Assembly: GCA_023422005.1 (NCBI GenBank)
Contig: JAEZSC010000034.1
Span: forward strand, 1-15,216
Source of the DNA: Bacillota bacterium
GTDB taxonomy: Bacteria; Bacillota; Clostridia; Christensenellales; UMGS416
Length of the DNA stretch: 15,216 nucleotides
Reading direction: 5' to 3'
A model generated the notes under the pieces. It was not told the origin of the DNA. It saw only the letters and a program-made list of their open reading frames with translations, and did not search any database. Below are positions 13,009 through 15,216 of this stretch, one piece after another. How positions within the stretch are numbered: position 1 is the first letter of the stretch; each line of letters opens with the position of its first letter. The position numbers and the translations under genes are program-made.

Positions 13009-13872
13009 TCATTCCCCCTTGTCCCAGCGTCTCGGTTCCACGGCGCACAGGCGCTCCGAAGCCTCCCACAGCAGGGTGGCCGGGTCTTCCCGCAGCGCGT
13101 AGGAGCTGGGCTTCACCGGCTTCTTATCATACCAATAAAGCGCACCGCTGCGCAACGGCTGCTCGTCAGAGGCCAGCCACGCGATGGCCTCGCCGGGCAT
13201 GGATGGATCCACCCCGCTGCCCATTCGCAGCCGCCATACCAGGCGTTCCAAGCCGGCGGTGCCCTTAAGGCCGATGTCGGTGCGCACGAGACCCGGGTCC
13301 GCCGCGAAGGCGCGCACCGCTGCTCCCAGGCGGCGGTTCAGCTCCGCGGCGAACAGCACGTTGCACAGCTTGGTGCGCTTATAGGCGCCCAGCAGGCTGT
13401 AGCGGCGGCGCTGCTGCACATCGGGAAAGCTTAGCCGCGTGTGCCGGTGGGAGTTGGAACTGACCGCGACGACCCGCCCACGGGCGCGGCGCAGCAGCGG
13501 CAGCAATTCGTGGGTCAGCAGAAAGCCCGAAAGGTGATTCACCGCGAATTGCAGCTCCACGCCGTCCTCGGTCGTCATAAAGTGGCTGCTGACCGTGCCG
13601 GCGCACAGCACCAGCGCGTCCACGGCGCTGTACTGGCCGCGCAGCTGGGCGGCCAGCTCCCGCACCTGCCGTTGGGAGCCCAGGTCGGCCACGAAGAAGC
13701 GCACATCCGCACCGGGGCAAACTTCCCGGATGCGCATACACGCCTGCTCGCAGCGTTGGGCGCTGCGCCCCACGCCGGCCAGCGCATATCCGCGGTTCGC
13801 CAGCGCCAGCGCCACCGCCAGCCCGATGCCTGCCGTAGCCCCCGTGACCACGGCCACCTTTGCGTCTTCCAT
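13009..13872 (-). CDS. SDR-family oxidoreductase, retinol-dehydrogenase-like
   Basis: The 287-residue product has the cofactor motif TGATAGIG (10-17), CAG (90-92) in place of NAG, Ser139 in VSSNSH and the active site Y164-K-R-T-K168. DPGLVRTDI (192-200) and the insert before the active-site Tyr match the retinol-dehydrogenase / light-dependent-reductase-like group, whose bacterial substrates are mostly unknown. A G-rich ribosome binding site (GAGGGGGG) precedes the ATG. It is the first gene of the SDR-TetR-DMT operon, behind a near-consensus promoter. A different SDR is read in the opposite direction. Confidence 0.87.
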   Translation of the reverse strand: MEDAKVAVVTGATAGIGLAVALALANRGYALAGVGRSAQRCEQACMRIREVCPGADVRFFVADLGSQRQVRELAAQLRGQYSAVDALVLCAGTVSSHFMTTEDGVELQFAVNHLSGFLLTHELLPLLRRARGRVVAVSSNSHRHTRLSFPDVQQRRRYSLLGAYKRTKLCNVLFAAELNRRLGAAVRAFAADPGLVRTDIGLKGTAGLERLVWRLRMGSGVDPSMPGEAIAWLASDEQPLRSGALYWYDKKPVKPSSYALREDPATLLWEASERLCAVEPRRWDKGE

Positions 13873-13904
13873 CGAGGTCCCCCCCTCATTCTTTCATCTT
13901 CTCC

Positions 13905-13933
13905 ATCCTATCGCAACGCATCCATCGTGTCAA
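13905..13933 (-). promoter_or_regulatory. Promoter of the SDR-TetR-DMT operon
   Basis: Minus-strand TTGACA (13933-13928, perfect) and TAGGAT (13910-13905) are 17 nt apart, with transcription starting about 30 nt before the ATG. Confidence 0.75.
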
Positions 13934-13944
13934 TCGTTTGTTTG

Positions 13945-13969
13945 TAACATTAATTTAAAACACTTGTTA
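13945..13969. promoter_or_regulatory. Possible TetR operator between divergent SDR genes
   Basis: TAACA (13945-13949) and TGTTA (13965-13969) form an inverted repeat with a 15-nt AT-rich centre, in the shared control region of the two divergent SDR genes. The second half lies in TTGTTA, a possible -35 of the plus-strand gene. The arms are short, so chance cannot be excluded. Confidence 0.25.
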
Positions 13970-14020
13970 GACTTCTGTACGGCGGCGTGCTATCCTTTTT
14001 TTCACAAGGGAGGTGTCTCG

Positions 14021-14836
14021 ATGAGCATGGCATTTTTGTCCGGCGCCACCGGTGGCCTGGGTCGCAGCATGGCCGTGGAATGCGCCAGCCGGGGGTGGAA
14101 TCTTTTTCTGACCGATCGCGACGGAGCGGCGCTGGAGGCCTTTGCCGCCAGCCTTCGAAGCGGCTGGCATGTGCAGGTGGAGTGCGCCGCCTGCGACATG
14201 GCCGATGAGGCCAGCCGCACGGCGCTGCTGCACACCATGCGCCAGCGCGGCATCAGGCTGCATTTCATCTGCAACATTGCCGGCGTGGATTATGAAGGAC
14301 CATTTTTGAATCAACCCCGCCACCGGATACTGGATATCCTGAAGGTGAATGTGCTGTCCACCGTGGACATGCTCCATAGTCTGACAGATCTGCGTGACGG
14401 CGCCCGGCCGCTGCGCATCGTCAATGTATGCAGCCTGGCGGCGCTGTTCCCAATGCCGGTCAAGGCGACTTACGCCGCATCCAAGCGGCTGCTGCTGGAT
14501 CTCTCCTTGGCGCTGCGGGAGGAACTGCGGACCGTGGGCGCCACGGTGACGGCGCTGTGCCCGGCGGGCATGGCCACCAATGAGGAATGCATCCGCGGCA
14601 TGGCGGTGCAGGGCTTCATGGGCCGCGTCACCACGCTGCAGGTTGGCCGCATATGCGCCGGCACCGTGGATGCGGCGCTGCGGGGCCGCGCCGTATACAT
14701 CCCCGGCATCGCCAACCGCACGCTGGCAGCCGCCGGCGCATTGGCGCCCAAAGCGCTGGTGGCCCGCCTGATCGGCTGGCGCTGGCGCAAGACCAACCGG
14801 GCCGTGCAGCGGATGAAACTGGCAGGTGGAGGATGA
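14021..14836 (+). CDS. SDR-family oxidoreductase, DltE/YqjQ-like
   Basis: The 271-residue product has SGATGGLG (7-14), the NIAG motif (85-88), Ser138 in NVCSLAA and the active site Y151-A-A-S-K155. All catalytic residues of a classical SDR are present. The C-terminal region (PAGMATNE and the long basic tail) resembles the broad DltE/YqjQ-type group; the substrate is not known. GGGAGGTG lies about 7 nt before the ATG. The frame is open far upstream but runs across the promoter region, so ATG 14021 is chosen; a second ATG at 14027 is possible. It is divergent from the SDR-TetR-DMT operon with 148 bases between. No clear terminator follows; repeats begin soon after. Confidence 0.85.
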   Translation: MSMAFLSGATGGLGRSMAVECASRGWNLFLTDRDGAALEAFAASLRSGWHVQVECAACDMADEASRTALLHTMRQRGIRLHFICNIAGVDYEGPFLNQPRHRILDILKVNVLSTVDMLHSLTDLRDGARPLRIVNVCSLAALFPMPVKATYAASKRLLLDLSLALREELRTVGATVTALCPAGMATNEECIRGMAVQGFMGRVTTLQVGRICAGTVDAALRGRAVYIPGIANRTLAAAGALAPKALVARLIGWRWRKTNRAVQRMKLAGGG

Positions 14837-14883
14837 GCTGTGAGTGTAAGGACTCCCACTGACAACGTCTATATGCTTGATAG

Positions 14884-14912
14884 GGAGATTCTTCGCTGCG
14901 CTCAGAATGACA
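14884..14912. repeat. Short dispersed intergenic repeat
   Basis: The stretch reads as ATTCT (14888-14892), TCGCTGCGCTC and AGAAT (14904-14908), a small imperfect palindrome. From memory this wording recurs between genes of many gut Clostridia; I cannot search for it here. It lies in the 380-base stretch after the last SDR gene (14837-15216), which otherwise holds the 76-nt repeat copy, two hairpins and no convincing gene. Confidence 0.45.
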
Positions 14913-14948
14913 GTCCGGGGTGCGGGTGCGAACATAAGCAACAGCATA

Positions 14949-15024
14949 TTGCCGACGGCGGATTCATTCCGCCGAGGAAACCGAAAACCAGATAGATTCG
15001 TGTCAAAAACCCGCCCGCAGGCGA
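14949..15024 (+). repeat. 76-nt repeat, copy 2 (candidate structured RNA)
   Basis: It starts TTGCCGA, forms a hairpin GGCGGA (14957-14962) with TCCGCC (14968-14973), continues GAGGAAACC, a 27-nt variable part, and ends CCCGCCCGCAGGCGA. Block lengths equal those of the inverted copy at 4517-4592, while the hairpin bases differ. The final block can itself fold (CGCC-CGCA-GGCG). Further stems follow at 15067-15098 and 15126-15153, so the unit may be longer, about 200 nt. No reading frame is shared between the copies. Confidence 0.6.
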
Positions 15025-15066
15025 CCTCGATTCTTCATCAGTTGATATGGGCCGTACAGCTTAAAG

Positions 15067-15098
15067 GGCCGTCCGGCGACGGTTATCGTCAGACGGCC
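15067..15098. other. Hairpin downstream of repeat copy 2
   Basis: GGCCGTC (15067-15073) pairs with GACGGCC (15092-15098), and inside GACG pairs with CGTC around GTTAT. It has no T-run on the plus strand. It may be part of the same RNA as the 76-nt repeat; copy 1 has no equal stem. Confidence 0.45.
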
Positions 15099-15125
15099 AA
15101 CGTGAACTCATGCAAGAAAATAAAT

Positions 15126-15153
15126 CATCGCCCGCGCAACCGCGCGGGCGATG
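15126..15153 (-). terminator. Probable terminator of a gene entering from the right edge
   Basis: A perfect 12-bp stem (15126-15137 with 15142-15153) has an AACC loop. On the minus strand it is followed by ATTTATTTTCTTG, a T-rich tail. A related ATCGCCCG/CGGGCGAT stem occurs near repeat copy 1, so it may instead be the closing stem of that RNA. Confidence 0.55.
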
Positions 15154-15180
15154 AAAGTACTACCAGCCAACGCCTATTCG

Positions 15181-15216
15181 TTAGCGAGTGCCAGGCCTTC
15201 CGCTCATGCCCTGCTC
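15181..15216 (-). CDS. Possible C-terminal end of a minus-strand gene cut by the edge
   Basis: Twelve codons read EQGMSGRPGTR and stop TAA, 27 nt before the terminator hairpin on the same strand. Another frame is also open here, so the reading is uncertain and no product can be named. Confidence 0.2.
   Translation of the reverse strand, partial: EQGMSGRPGTR

Noticed and set aside
13967..14947. Minus-strand reading frame of 326 codons over the last SDR gene
   Set aside because: It is antisense to a complete SDR with all catalytic motifs, and its composition is biased to Gln, His, Gly and Ala, as expected of a shadow frame.
15174..15203. tmRNA-like tag frame AEGLALANE
   Set aside because: The frame is only nine codons between stops, lacks the usual ALAA end, and no acceptor-stem, T-arm or CCA end of a tmRNA is visible.

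Overview
The window reads as chromosomal DNA of a GC-rich, Gram-positive Bacillota, most likely a gut-type Clostridia. The reasons are strong AGGAGG-type ribosome binding sites, sigma-A-like promoters, a tepA-ylzJ pair, a DUF1292 gene, a DUF2087 regulator, a lipoprotein amino-acid ABC system, and small palindromic intergenic elements of a kind I recall from gut Clostridia. The species cannot be named from the sequence alone.

Layout, left to right. The 5' end of argG leaves the left edge on the minus strand (1-86), divergent from a large GNAT-type protein (283-1437). A bidirectional terminator separates that gene from an AT-richer P-loop kinase-like gene (1561-2205, minus). The kinase gene has an elaborate leader: a promoter, a 12-codon leader peptide with its own ribosome binding site, an intrinsic terminator, and a 13-bp inverted repeat that pairs leader codons with the gene's Shine-Dalgarno region. 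Next come a four-LysM protein (2518-3366) and the ClpP-like protease tepA with overlapping ylzJ (3489-4387). A probable minus-strand operon follows: GNAT, SDR dehydrogenase, GNAT (6406 down to 4618).

A DUF4380 sugar-mutarotase-like protein with a striking Cys/Asp/His tail (6518-7597, minus) is divergent from a DUF1292 gene (7764-8015). A polar amino-acid ABC operon (binding lipoprotein, permease, ATPase; 10535 down to 8185) is divergent from a DUF2087-type regulator (10744-11508). Then come DMT transporter, TetR regulator and SDR (13872 down to 11524, one tight minus-strand operon), divergent from a second SDR (14021-14836). The last 380 bases hold no convincing gene but do hold repeats and hairpins.

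The main points for a second look are four. First is the leader-peptide attenuator in front of the unassigned kinase. Second is a 76-nt repeat present twice (4517-4592 and, inverted, 14949-15024) whose hairpin is kept although the bases differ, which suggests a structured RNA. Third is the metallothionein-like tail on the DUF4380 protein. Fourth is a shared N-terminal signature (DPTxNY and MPAPLP) on the neighbouring LysM and TepA proteins.
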